Below the pieces are notes generated by a model. That model made no database searches. It saw only the letters and a list, made by a program, of their open reading frames with translations, and was not told the DNA's origin. The position numbers and the translations under genes were made by a program. A stretch of 64,000 nucleotides of DNA from Oscheius dolichura (Eukaryota; Nematoda; Chromadorea; Rhabditida; Rhabditidae), in assembly GCA_932521035.1 (NCBI GenBank), contig OW051496.1, positions 3,658,001-3,722,000 of the forward strand, in the 5' to 3' direction. This document shows positions 11,510 through 23,818 of this stretch, piece by piece; position 1 is the first letter of the stretch, and every line of letters starts with the position of its first letter.

Positions 11510-13105
11510 TCATTGCCGGTAATTATGCAAAGCAGAGACCAAATGAGGAGGTATTACAACAGATGGCATATCGAAGCATTCACAATGAAGAAGGGGGCCA
11601 TCCCTCCAGCTTTTCCCGTCAAATATTTCAGTTTTATTAATAGCAGACATCTCCCCATCTTTTCCTCCAATTACATAAATTTCGTTTTTGAGAATTGCTG
11701 ACGAAAAACGGACTCGTCGATATTTCATTGGTGGCAGCTCTTTCCACGCTCCTTTTTCTTCCAGATTACTGAGTTCGAGAGTCGAATTCAGACACGTCTT
11801 TCCATCCCATCCTCCTATCAGAAGCAACTTATTCCCATAAGGAACAAGGGAATGTCTGTCAACGGGGGACGGCATATCATTCAGCTCCGTCCAAACGTCA
11901 CTCTCTGGGTCAAAGCATTCCAAAATTTTCAAAGGGATCTCTCTTGTATTACCACCACAGACAATGAATTTTCCATTCCACATTGCTGCGGCAGTAAAGG
12001 ATCGTTCATATTTCATATCTCTAAAAAATTCTGGTCAGCCATTGAATGTTGTGCAACTTACGGCATGTTAATCCATTTGTTCTCCTTTGGATCATATCGT
12101 TCCACACTTTTCAAGTAGCTGCTTCCCTTCCATCCTCCAAACACCCAGATGGATCCATTCCATTCCAGACAACTATTCGAAATATTCCATCGATGCTCAT
12201 TCATATCGGCCAGTCGTATCCATTTCAAGTTCTTATTCAATTTGTAAGTCTCTTTGGTCAGTGTACCACCAAATATATAGATCTCCCCATCCAGGTAGAC
12301 AGCACCGCCGTTTGCAAATGGTTTTGGCAGTTTCAACGGCAATTTGATCCATCCGTCTCGAACCAACATATACACCTCATCCGTGATCGTCCCACCAAAC
12401 CAGCCAGGTTTTTGCTCGCCGCCTAGAATTAAAATCTAAAAGAAGGCAATTGTTTTCAGCATAGAAATAGACTACCGCATTCTTTTCTACTTGTCCGCAG
12501 TTCAATTGCAATTCCTCTTTGTCACCTTTTTTCAGACATTCCTGTTGATTATCGTTATGCTTCTCAACGTATTCTTCTATTTTCTCCACTAAAAAATTTC
12601 TATACAGATGAAACTGCCATACTTCTTGCACAAAGCTTGTCAACACTCTCTTGTAGCGCTATTACAGTAGCAGAAACTGAAAATAACTTCTGTTTCAAAT
12701 AGTACCAATAGTACCTTACCAGTGTCGAGTCTATCCGCCGAAATAACTCCAATTTTCTCTGAGAAGGCGGATAATATGTTATAGGAATTACCCACCTTCT
12801 GTCTCCCGGTGAAGTCGTCTCATTTCCTCTATCAATTCGACCTTTTCCTTTTTCCGAACTTCATCGTTCTCTATGATAATTGCCTGCGTTTCATAGAGAA
12901 TCTCTCTGTTCAGATCAGTTCTCTCCTTTTCTTCTGAAACTCAACCTCTCCAGTAAATGCGAAACCTACCGTCTCTATGCAATTTCATCCGTCTCACCTC
13001 CTCCGCCAGTTCTTCTTTCTCCTTCCCCAATTTGTCTATTAGCTGAAGAAGTTCCATAGTTGTCCCATCCATTTTAGGTTGGTTTTTAGGAAGGTCTCCG
13101 TCCAT
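11510..13105 (-). CDS. Coiled-coil kelch-repeat protein, copy D
   Basis: The start is at 13105 (MDGDLPKNQPKMDGTTMELL), giving a coiled-coil first exon rich in K/E heptads; its donor is after LHRD. Intermediate coiled-coil exons lie between 12980 and 12430 (for example IEEYVEKHNDNQQEC). Kelch exon 1 (about 12058-12440) opens ILILGGEQKPGW, and the last exon is 11510-12016, ending HLVSALHNYRQ. Successive GG motifs give six probable blades. Open throughout with consistent splice phases, so likely functional. Residues just after each GG differ strongly from the other copies. Confidence 0.8.
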
Positions 13106-13295
13106 TTAAATAGCTGAAGCAGTTCGTGAAAATGTTGAGAGGCGGAAAAATCAATTCGACTAGGCACAAGGTGAACACACATTGATAAGGCTTTGCGCCA
13201 CCCAACAACATACGGAAACTATTTTACTTGCTGTATCTTATATATAAAACGACAACTATTCCCTCAATTCATGAAAAACAAAGTAATTTATAGAT

Positions 13296-15093
13296 TCATC
13301 GCTCTGCTTTGTAATTCAACAAGAAAGTGGGTAAAGAGGAAGGAACTATAACGGAAGACATCGAACTGTATCCACAATGAAGAATTGGGCCATCTCTCCA
13401 ACTTTTCCCATCAAATATTTCAGTCTTATCAATATTTGAGTTTGTTATATTTTCTCCTCCAATCACAAATATTTCATTGTCCAGAACTGCTGCAGAAAAG
13501 CCACCACGAGTAATTTTCATTGGTGACAGCTCGTTCCATGTTCCTTTTTCTTCCAAATTACTCAATTCCAGTACAGTATTGACTTCTGTCTTTCCATCAC
13601 CACCTCCCATTAAAATGAGATTATTTTCATAAGAAACGAGACAATGAGCAGCAAGAGGTGTTGGCATATCATTCATCTCCGTCCAGACACCACTCTCCGG
13701 GTCGAAACATTCAACACTTTTCAAAGAATTTCCATCCAATCCACCACAGACGATGAATTTGTCATTGTGAACTGCTGCAGCTGCATAAGATCGAGAATAT
13801 TTCATCTCTCTAAATATTATTTAACTGTTTGAGTGAGAACGACGACAAAAACTAGCCAGAAATCATAGAGTTGACATCCTGACTAGAACAGAAGTGGTGC
13901 GAAACTTACGGCATTTTAATCCATTTGTCCTCTTTTGGATCATATCTTTCCACACTTTTCAAATCCCATCCCCCGAATACCCAGATGGATCCATTCCATT
14001 CTAGACAGCTGTGTGAAATATACCATCGCCCCTCATTCATATCTGCCAATTGTATCCATTTCAATGTTTTGTTATCCAATTTGTATAATTCTTTCCCCCT
14101 ATAAGAACCACCGAATATATAGATTTCTCCATCCAGATAGACTGCTCCACCAGAGTCAAGACCTTTCGGTAATTTTAATGGCAATTTGATCCATCTGTCT
14201 TGTTTTAAAATGAGCATTTCATCTTTTCCGAGGACTAAAATCTAAACGACTTCTATCTCTTGTGTTCAAACGAACTTTACCGTGTCTTTATCCACTTGCC
14301 TCTTGATAAATTTCACATCGTCGTGCAAAGGGGAGAGCCTTTGCAAGATTGTAAGATGATTTTCGTTTTGTTTCTGCTCGACGCCCTCTTGTAAAGCTCT
14401 TATATTAGTTGAAACTGAAATTTTCCCTCTATCCTACAAGATTTGTTTCTCACCAGCCTGATGTCGGCCAGCAAATTGTCCTTCCAGTCTTTCTGAAAAA
14501 CTCATTTCATTTCCCATGGGAATTACCCACCTTCCGTCTTCCGTAACTGTTCATTCAATCTCGCTGCCATCTCTTCGTTTGCTCTTTTCAATCTTTCCTC
14601 ACTTTCTATTACCGTTGCTTGTATTTCACAATTTGATGTACCGGAGCCTTTTGCCTGTTTTCTCACTGAAATAATTCCATTGGCGCCAAGTAGAGATTAC
14701 CATCAATTGCAATTTTCTCCATATCGTTGCGTAGGTTTCCAATCTCAGTTTTCAGGCTCTGAACCTCCTCTCTGACCGCATTTCTGTCCACCATTCTCTC
14801 CAGCATCATCTCCTTCATACTGTTAATAGACGCGTGAACTAAACTCTCTCTCTTTTCCATCTCCTCTCAAATGAGCCTACCTTGTTCCATCTGGCTATTC
14901 CACCTTTCCTCCCTCTCCTCTAAAAACTACAGCTCATAATTCATTAATAACCCCTACCGTCTCTGTCCACTTTCATCTGTTTTACTTTCTCCCCCAGTTC
15001 TTCTTTCTCCTTCTCCAATTTCTCTATTCGTTCCCGCAATTCAACAGCTGCTGCATTTGTTTTGCGGATCTTTTCATAAAGCTTCTTTTCCAT
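13296..15093 (-). CDS. Coiled-coil kelch-repeat protein, copy E
   Basis: The start at 15093 (MEKKLYEKIRKTNAAAVELR) opens a coiled-coil exon with IEKLEKEKEELGEKV. Several short coiled-coil exons follow (about 14930-14880, 14860-14690, 14650-14530, 14450-14280). Kelch exon 1 is about 13916-14240 (ILVLGKDEMLILKQDRW) and the last exon 13296-13805, ending FLLNYKAER. All kelch glycine pairs are retained. It has the longest coiled-coil stalk of the set. Downstream of its neighbour F, it belongs to the lectin+kelch duplicated unit. Confidence 0.8.
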
Positions 15094-15341
15094 TATAGCA
15101 GCTGAAATATTTTATAGAAAGGTTGAGAAATTAGAAAAATCGATTTCAACGGGGAGAAGGCAGGCATGTATTGATAATGGCGACTCCCTGCTGCCTTCGA
15201 TAAGACACAGGAAATTGTTGCATCTTCCGATGCTTGACGATATTGATGGTCTTGGGAATATATTCGTTATAAATGTGATCAACCCTGATAACTCTGTACT
15301 CCGATAACAAACAAACAAAAGTAAAAATAAATCATGGAAAC

Positions 15342-15521
15342 GAGACCTGTCTATTCAGCTGTCAAATTGAAATATTTGGCACTGACGCCGTCGAGGATCG
15401 TGTCGTCTCTCCTCCTTGTACTAGTTGTTCAACTGGGGATATCTTTGCACAGATTGATCTTCGTTTCTGACGCGTAGATCTGCATACACTACTCCCTGCC
15501 CTCGATGCTGTTCGGCTCGCC
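15342..15521 (-). pseudogene. C-type lectin fragment
   Basis: About 180 bp clearly homologous to the 3' end of the intact lectin gene (17665-17835), including the last coding segment and the adjoining 3' flank (shared ATTCAGCTGTCAA, TATTTGGCAC, GTGTCGTCTCTCCTCC and GACGCGTAGATCTGCATACA). It lacks the rest of the domain and carries small indels, so it is a dead remnant between kelch copies E and F. Confidence 0.8.
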
Positions 15522-15558
15522 TATTTGTACGATTACCATATTGAAAAAGAATAAAGAT

Positions 15559-17464
15559 TCATGGATTTATTCCATGGTTACGATAATTATGTAAGGTACT
15601 GGCGAAATCAGACGGAATCACAACAGAGAACATATCCCAGCAGGGATAATGAAGAAAGGGACCGTCTCTCCAGGTTTCTCCATTGAATATTTCAGTCTTA
15701 TCAAGATTCTCAGACGTTCCATCCCATCCTCCAATTACAAAAATTTCGTCGTTTAGAATTGCTTTAGAGAAGGCAGAACGGCAATGTTCCATTGGTGAGA
15801 CCCGTTTCCATGTTCCTTTTCCTTCTAGATTGCTCAGTTGGAAGACAGAACACCATGGTTCCTTGTCACTCTCTCCTCCGATTAAGATCAGCCTAGTTCC
15901 ATAAGAAACCAGGGAATGACCACAGAGAGGTCTGGGAATATCAGTCAGCTCCGTCCAGACGCCGCTCTCCGGGTCGAAACATTCCACACTTGTCAAATAA
16001 TTCGATCCATCGTGCCCGCCACAAATTATAAATTTTCCATTGTAAGCTGCTGCTGCTGCGCTGTGTCGGAGACATCTCATACCTCTGAAAGATTCCTTGC
16101 TATCTATTTTCTCATATCGAACTTACGGCATTTTGACCCATTCGTTCTCCTTCGGCTCGTACCGTTCCACACTTCTCAATTTCCATCCTCCAAACACCCA
16201 GACGGATCCCTCCCACTCCAGATAGCTGTTCGTAACATAATGACGCTCCTCGTTCATGTCGGCCAGCCGTGTCCACTGCAGTGTTTCCCTGTCCAATTTG
16301 TATGTCTCCTGTTTCAGACTTCCACCGAATATATAGAGCTCCCCATCCAGATATACTGCTCCGCCATCAACAAAGGGTTTCGGTAACTTCAACGCCAATT
16401 CAATCCATCTATCCCGCCCCAATATGAACATCTCATCCAACGCCGGCGTACTAATCCAGCCAGGCTTCGCTCTTCCCCCAAACATTAAAATCTGAAAGAA
16501 CGAGAATTGCATTACCTTTTTACATGAATTCACCGTGTTCTTATTTGCTTGGCCGGAGATCAATTGTCCATCTTCCTTTCCCAGCTTTTGTAACGTTTTC
16601 TTATGAATATTATTCTGCTCTTTCACACTCTCTTCCAATTTTTCCACTAAAAAGTTAATATATTATCATAAAATGACTATACTTCTCGCAGAAATTTTGT
16701 CGACGCTATCTTGAAGGGCAGCAATGGCAGTGGCAACTTTAATTGTTCTATTCAGTTTTAAAATCTTTACTTACTACTCTCATATCGATCCGAAGAAGTC
16801 GCAGCTCCGATTCTTTCTGACAAACTTCGTCACTTCCCTGTCAACTCGAAATTGCTCACCTTCTATCTCCCGTTGAAGCCGTCTCATTTCCTCTACCATT
16901 TCCTCCTTTTCTTTCTTCCGTTTCTCCTCATTTTCTATTGAAATTGCCTGCGTTTCATACCTTGCCAAGACAGAGTCCTCTGCCATTTTCTTTACTAAAC
17001 GAATCCATTTAATATAAAGAAAGAATACAAACGTTCAGCTGAATTCTTCTCCATTTCTTTCCGTAGATCATTCAACGATCTCTCTACTAAAGTATCCGTT
17101 TATAAATTCCCTTGCCTGAACCCACCATTTTCAAATATTGTGATTGCTTGCCGGTTTCGCTCCTCCCTAGCCACATTTTTGTCCTTGCTTTCCTCCAAAA
17201 TCGTCGTACTGTTTACACCTAAATCTCCCATTCCACTGTCTCCAAAATTGGCTCACCCTTTCCCATCTGCTTATTCGGTTTTTTGCCTTCTTCTTCTAAA
17301 AATACTGCTCATTATTTACTAATAAAAATACCGCTTCTACCCAATTTCAACATCTTCACACTCTCCGCCAGTTCTTTCTTTTCTTTCTCCAATTTCTCGA
17401 TTCGCTGAAGTAGATCCACATTGACATCAAGTTTTGGGGTTTCTTTAGAAGGTTTCTCATCCAT
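15559..17464 (-). CDS. Coiled-coil kelch-repeat protein, copy F
   Basis: Exon 1 starts at 17464 (MDEKPSKETPKLDVNVDLLQ), a coiled coil with IEKLEKEKKELAESV. The exon containing MAEDSVLARYETQAISIE follows (about 16855-16989), then further coiled coil (16650-16510), kelch exon 1 (about 16123-16492, FGGRAKPGW) and the last exon 15559-16080, which ends FASTLHNYRNHGINP. A standard phase-2 intron joins the two kelch exons. The lectin gene lies immediately upstream on the same strand, with less than 220 bp between the lectin stop and this start. Confidence 0.8.
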
Positions 17465-17679
17465 TTTACAGCTGAAACTGTTTGTGCAAACAACTGAGAA
17501 ATTGCTGGAAAGAAAAAGGACAGGCAGAGAGGGGCTGCTGCTTCTGATAAGCGAGTTTCCCCATTTCGATCGCTTGATAAGGAGGAGAAATTGGGGTACA
17601 CTCTAATCAACAGTTTGCCAACTATTTTCATAAGAAATAACAATAAAATTTAAGGAAACGAGGTATGTTTATTCAGCTG

Positions 17680-19974
17680 TCAATTGAGGTATTTGGCACA
17701 GACGCCGCCGACGATCGTGTCGTCTCTCCTCCACCTATGCGTTGTGTCACAGGCGATGTCGTTCCACAGGTTGATCTTCTCCCCCGACGCGTAGATCTGC
17801 ATACACGCCTCCTTGCCCTCGACGTTGTTCGGCTCGTCCCCGGCCCAGTTGGTGCCGGTGCCGACGGCCACGGGCTTCTGGTTCAGTTCCCAATAGAACG
17901 GTCCGTCCGGTTCGCGTCGCCGGGCTCCGAGCCACATTGCCCCGACCTCCGGCTTCAGGTCTCCTATCTGCCGGATGATAATTTCTTGCTCGTCGGCACT
18001 TTCCGCCGGGGCCAGCACCGCTCCAAACTGGGCACAGAACCTCATCGCGGTGTCGTAATCCTTCGAGTGGAGTTCCGTGGTAAATGCCCGGACACACATG
18101 ACGCGTCCCTCGTCGCGGTAGATGCCGTCCCAGCCCTTGTCACAGTGAAGATAGTCGAAGTCGGCCAGGGTGATCCCCGTGGCACAGACCAAATGGCTAC
18201 GGAATGTCGACGGCATATCCAGCAGCAGACCACCCTTCGTTCGGAGCGGACGAGGCGACACGACGGCCTGCAGATTCTGTCCACTTTCGCTGTCGTCCAG
18301 CACCGGCCGGCCCTCGGGCCACACCCTGGCTCCCGGATAGATTGGCGTGTTTGTCCAGCCAGATGCCAGCTGCACGTGGTTCTGCACTACCCAGCCGTCC
18401 TTCTCATCCTGTCCCTTTTCCACCACCTTCAGAGCCGTCGTCATCACGTGTGTGTACTCGTAGCGTGTTCCCTTCAATAGGGTGTCGATGGCTTCGCGAC
18501 GCGGCGGACTCATCGGCGTCACGGCGCGATCCTCTCGGCTAAACCACTGAAAACGGATTATTACTGGATAAATTGTACATTAAAAAAGGCTCACCCTGCA
18601 CCGTTCATGAAGCTGCCTGACATCGGGGCATTCCTGACGATGGGAGCTACGCTGAGCGAGGGCGACAACATGTAGCAGGTGCCCTCGTAGAAGAGGGCCG
18701 TCAGTTTGAAGCTGTTCCGGTAGATGTTGCACTCCTTCTCGAGCATCGCCGGCTGCTTCATCGCCGTCGAGATACAGAAATAATCGGCCTTCTGGCTCTT
18801 GTCCTTTCTCCGAATTTGCTGGCCGGGACGGACAAGATCCGAACCGCGAGTCATCGTCACAATCGACGGTGTCGGCTCGCCGCCGATCCAAAACCTTCTC
18901 CCGGAAATGCCGAGTAGGCGCGGATTCTGGGCTGTAATTATTTATACAATTAAAAGAAAAGGGGATGCGTACACATGTGAATGTGATTGACAAAGGAGTC
19001 TCCTTCTATTTTGTACGGCAGCCGGCCGTCGCTCTGTTCGCAATCCTCTTCCGCCTCTTGGAATGTCTTCTTCTGTTCACGAAACTCAATGCACATGTAG
19101 TGGAGGGGCAACTTTCCCGGATGGCAAAGATACAAAATTTCTGAAAATAAGAAACATTCTTTGTTGCAGGTAACACCTAGTGAAGACGCAACGCATTTGA
19201 ATTATCAAATATCGGCAGTAAAGCGGTAAGAATTCAAACTTTTTAGAAAGAAATTAGTTTGAATAGCTGCAAAGCATTTAATAATACTTGTCCACGATCG
19301 AAAGATCTCGAGAATCTAAAGAAATGAAGTGCGTACGCAATTGAACGCAGGTACAGTAATCTGTGTTAATATGGGCTACGAAACGATGAAGATTTGGTTT
19401 CTGGGAGAAACTACGTTAGTAAAGTTGTTTGGAAAATGTGCGGAAAATAAAAAAGCGTAAAAGTGAACCGGTATCATTTTTTCGGTTACAAGAAAGTAAT
19501 AAAGCGCCGTCGAAACATATCGCGTTGATCTTTTCGCACTAGTCAAGCGTTGACAAAATTCTCGAAAATCGGTCGACGACCCTATGAGATAGCCAAAGGC
19601 AAAAGTCTCGTACCGTATCTACAGGAGAAGAGACCGATTCTCGTCGACTTCTCAACTGTCTCCAGATGGGCCGGGTACATGTAGTCGCAGACTGTTGCCC
19701 ACTCCTCCTCGGGCACGTCGTAGTCGAAGTACAGCTGGCAGTAGTACTTCCTCGTGGCGTTGTCCCGGTCGGGGATGACTTCAAACTTCGACTCCAGAGC
19801 ATGGCTGTGGTGTTCACAGAGCCAGCGGGCCGTATCCAGCGAGGACAGATTCCTATTCCACGTGGCGGCTTGTCCATTTTGACAAATCTGAACATTTCCC
19901 GGGTAAAATATCTGAAAAGGGAGAATAGTTACCGTAAGCAGAAAGATAGCTACAGGCAACAGAAATGCAACCAT
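17680..19974 (-). CDS. Secreted C-type lectin-domain protein
   Basis: The start at 19974 gives a hydrophobic signal peptide (MVAFLLPVAIFLLTVTILPF). Exons are roughly 19611-19974, 18974-19143, 18590-18930 and 17680-18550. Exon 2 holds the front half of one C-type lectin-like domain (CIEF..., DCEQSDGRLPY). The last exon contains a better-conserved domain with WLGARR, the EPNN segment and WNDIAC near the C-terminus. In calcium-dependent lectins EPN plus WND ligate Ca2+ and favour mannose-type sugars, so sugar binding is plausible. Nematode secreted lectins of this kind often act in defence or at the cuticle and gut surface. The gene ends VCAKYLN. A decayed copy of its 3' end lies at 15342. Confidence 0.85.
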
Positions 19975-20476
19975 TTATCGGGAGAGAAACAATCGAAAAT
20001 GACAACTTTTCCCATTTCTGGTCTGAAAGGGATTTCTTCCAGTTTTTACATGTTTTGGTTTTGTAAAAGCTTTTGTCACCACAGGGAGGTTTTGCAACAG
20101 GATTCTCTCGGTAGGGAGGATTTGTAACAGCTTTTGTCTGACGAAAGTCGTACCATGCATTCCTATCCATAACAAAGTCGTACCACTATCATTATTTAGT
20201 ACTAGTCTCAAAACATATTTTATTCGCGACACGACTCTGAGACTATCGAACGGCTGAAAATGTTTCCCCCTAAAAATAAACCCTGACGCATAAGCGACGC
20301 TTTCCCTAGAAAGGACGCGTTGTTCACATACACAATTATCACTCCGCTTATTGGTAAAATCAATTAGATTTCCTCGTAACTTTCTACTTTTTCATCGTTT
20401 AAATTTGCCTATTTCTATTCAAACTCAATCAAATTTGTCAATCTCGTGTAAATTTTAATCGGCAGAAAACAGAAAA

Positions 20477-22229
20477 ATGTCGTCGGAAGATGAGAACGAA
20501 AAGATGTCATTCACTCATGGAGCCTATTTTGAGAGGTAAGTTTGTTGACTAAATAGTATCAATTCTATTGGGAGGCGTTTCTTATTTGACTTATCCGTGA
20601 AAGTATTTTAGTTTGGGTTAAAAAAGATCAAGCCAAATCAATTTTTGGGCAATTTGGCCTTGATCCACGATGTTTTTTTTCAGTTTCGCAGAATTTGAGC
20701 ATGCATTCGAGGCTTGGAAGACGAAGACGGGTTCCTCATATCGGATTGCCTCCTCGGAAAAAGTAAAAGGCGGCCAGGACATCATTGACACCTTTCGCTA
20801 CCGCTACGTCGTCTTCAACTGTATCCACTTTGGGGATCCCCGGATGAGAGGTGACTCTCCCATTAGTAGTTTTGATAAATTCTTGAATGGTTTAGGAACA
20901 GGGGTCCGACCCAATCAGAGCTATCTTCCTTGTGGGTGCAAATCGTCGATTCGGTTGGCCTATCTGCCCGATGAGGAATGTCTGAGAATCTTGAAGTTTG
21001 TTGGAGAACACACCGGACATCAGAATATGGGTCAGTTTAGTTGGATATTCTCAGTGTATCAACTGTGAAAACATACAGAAAAGGAGAAGAAAACAACTCT
21101 TTTCCGTTTGATCGCCAATCCCGAGTGAGACGGTATTTTATATGTTTTGCCGGTCATTCTTAGTTTGGCATCACGTATTGATCGTTATTCTTGGTATGGT
21201 TTGGGTAACAAATTTTATCCGTTTTGGATGAAATTGAAGAAGGAAGCCACCACAAAATGTTACTTGCATTTGAAAATCCGGAGGAAAAAGTACAGGCCTA
21301 AGATAAATCACCTAACCAGGAAGTATCGAGTTTGCATGTTTTGCCTGTCGTTCTTATTTGATCCTGAAGTGACTTTCTGCTCGTGTTACGGTGCTAAACA
21401 ATTCTGATATACAGAACTTACGAATGTACCACAAAAAAAATCAAAGAAGATGAAGTTCGCACATCAATAGTTTTAGAAAGTCGGGCAAGAAATATAGTCC
21501 ATTTCCAACGGATTCAAATTTGGCGGCGCGTCCCCGCTAGAAAGTTTCCTGGTCCTGTAGCGGAGAGGGTTTTTCCGAGGAATATCCGTTAGAAATCGAC
21601 TATACTGTGGGCAATATTGTTGTATAAATATTGTACGTTTCCGTCAGCAAGTATATGCCGAAATGAAAACGTCGAAACAATTCCATACTCCCCAAATCTT
21701 CTTGCAATTGTCGAAGTTTCTGAATTTCAGACGGTACAATCCGATCACGGGCTGCTTTCAAGCGTCTTCGTTCTATGGAAAAAGACTTCGTTAAAGATGA
21801 CGACGGCGACGAGGAAGATGCCTACGCCAGACAACTTCAAGTTTCAATTCCTCTTCATAAATTTTATCACAACTTTTCAGCTTGTAGAAGATCTTAGGAA
21901 AGAACAGGAACACCTTCTCTCAATTTTGAACAGCCGCCGTCAGAAGAAAGAACTGGCTCCGTTCGATCCTCCTCCAATCAACCGGGATACTGTAGATTTC
22001 TTCAGGAAAAATTGTGGAAATACCGGATTTGTGAGTTTTATCCACTTTGTGAAAGGGACGAAAATTTCAGTTGACCAGCAGGGAATGTGCCGAACTTGGA
22101 GCCCTGACGAAAAATCTTCTGAACCGGAAATTTGGAGAAGTTCGCCAGAAACCGAAGGAATTCCCCGCCCACCAGCCGTTTCAACAGTTGCAACCCATCG
22201 AAAACGATGAAAATAACCGTCTCCTGTAA
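20477..22229 (+). CDS. ZSWIM1/3 N-terminal-like (FAR1-type) domain protein
   Basis: The first exon (MSSEDENEKMSFTHGAYFER, 20477-20535) is followed by an exon from about 20684 with FAEFEHAFEAWKTKTGSSYR...FRYRYVVFNCIHFG. A third exon carries RPNQSYLPCGC, IRLAYLPDEECL and HTGHQ. Spaced aromatic, Cys and His residues resemble the N-terminal FAR1/SWIM-associated domain of ZSWIM1/3 proteins, related to transposase-type DNA binding. Later exons (about 21731-21839, 21881-22031, 22070-22229) encode an acidic then charged helical tail ending ENNRLL. The link across 21100-21730, where a MITE sits in the presumed intron, could not be phased with certainty, so two genes remain possible. No SWIM zinc finger was seen. 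Confidence 0.5.
21495..21602. mobile_element. MITE, TAGTCC family, copy 2
   Basis: 108-bp element with inverted ends TAGTCCATTTCCAACGGAT and ATCCGTTAGAAATCGACTA, flanked by TA. It lies in a presumed intron of the ZSWIM-like gene. The right arm is more diverged than the left. Confidence 0.8.
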
Positions 22230-23818
22230 CCAAAAAAAGTTAATAAAAACGTCATTTTCTGGAGAATTCCCCTCGACCATTAGAATTGCCTCATGCGTGT
22301 TCCCAACGGCCCCATGACTCGCCAGGCCCTTTCTCCCTACTTCCGCCCAAACACAATGGCCGTCTACTAAACTGACTAACGGGCGGGGGGAAGCTTTTGA
22401 TCTCCGTTGTTTGGTCGCCGTTGATTTTCCTGAATAAGTTCATTTGCCAGGTGTTGTTTTCCTTTTTTTTCTCTTTTGTGACTACCCGGAGCGGGAACTT
22501 GTTTTTATGCCTAGGCATTGTATAGCTTGTTTATCGGCTTGGAAATACAGTAATTTCTGATCACTGGTGGTCTAAAATGTTTGGAATTTGGTGACACACT
22601 GTGAGCAATTTGCGTTCCTGGCACTTATTAGAGCCCCAAAACCAAAGAAATCCTAATCTGGAATGAATTGCCGTTGAGGTTTTGGCTGACTTGAACGGAT
22701 TTTCCTACTCATTTAGAATGATTGACCGTTTAATTTTATGAAAGATGCCACCTAATTAGATTAGTCTTCTTCATCTCAAACGAGGAAAGGGAATACTCTA
22801 CAAATTGTATTGTTTTTTTGGTGGATAGGAGACGTATTTGGAAGTGACTTGAAGACAGATTTGGTGGGTTTTCTGAATGAGATGAAATTATAGAAGAGTA
22901 AGGAGACTTCTTATAAATTCTCATTGAAGCATTAGAAAAGTTTGTGGATTTCCATCAGCTTTCTTTTGCGATAGAGCAGTGTACCTAACCGGCATAGATA
23001 GCATAGTAACGTAATTTTGAGAAACATATGTTTCCTAAAACAGCAATAAAGTTATTTCACGTTTTGTGTCCATTTTTCAGCCGAATAAAACAGCCATATC
23101 AATCCTATTGACGACACTGAGAGAATCTTGGCCAATTTTCCTTTGACCATTTCTCAAAGCATCAAAATAAGAGGTTCTCCTGACTTACACTGGGTTACCA
23201 CCCCATAGTCTCTTGTTACTTATAAATTGCATTGCTGTACTATTCTGGTCATATCTTCGGACCTAACAGTGATGGTGGCTGCATTTTTATAACTTCTAGG
23301 TAAAAGACAATAAGTTGAGAGGTCCTTTAAATCGTTGCTGAATATTTGCAGCTTCAGTTATTTTATTTAACCGCCAATTGTCTCGTTTCCATTAGTTCTG
23401 AAGATTTTCCCTTTGTGAAATAGGGTCAGACAAGGAAAATAGTTCCTGGAACCTTCACCTGGCTAAATGAACCTATCTGGATGAGAGAAGTGCAATCAAT
23501 CAATGGGCTCGTTTATAAATTCCTCTTGAAACATTGGCTAAGTCCCTCGACAATTCCCAAAATATCTGCCAGATGTTCTCGGGCTTCCTCCCACTGTCTG
23601 GTGCCACTTCTGTCTTCTAAAATAATCACATGAGTTATCGTCGTCGTCTTTCCTTCTCCTCCCACATGAATATTCATCGTCCCTTTCAGCTGTTCCCCTA
23701 ATGACGCCTATTACAAATTGTGTCCCTCCCCGCGCTTGTTAACCCCTTTGAATTCCCATTTTTTGCCATTTCCGTCTATTATATTCTTTCGAATACTTTT
23801 TGACCCGTTTCAGGAGCC
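22230..23818. other. Intergenic, no supported gene
   Basis: About 1.6 kb of A+T-rich sequence between the ZSWIM-like gene and the chemoreceptor. No ORF with domain evidence, RNA gene or clear repeat was recognised; it probably includes the chemoreceptor's promoter. Confidence 0.4.

Noticed and set aside
17665..18480. Long + strand open frame of 271 codons
   Set aside because: It is the antisense of the lectin's last exon, whose - strand frame has clear lectin motifs.
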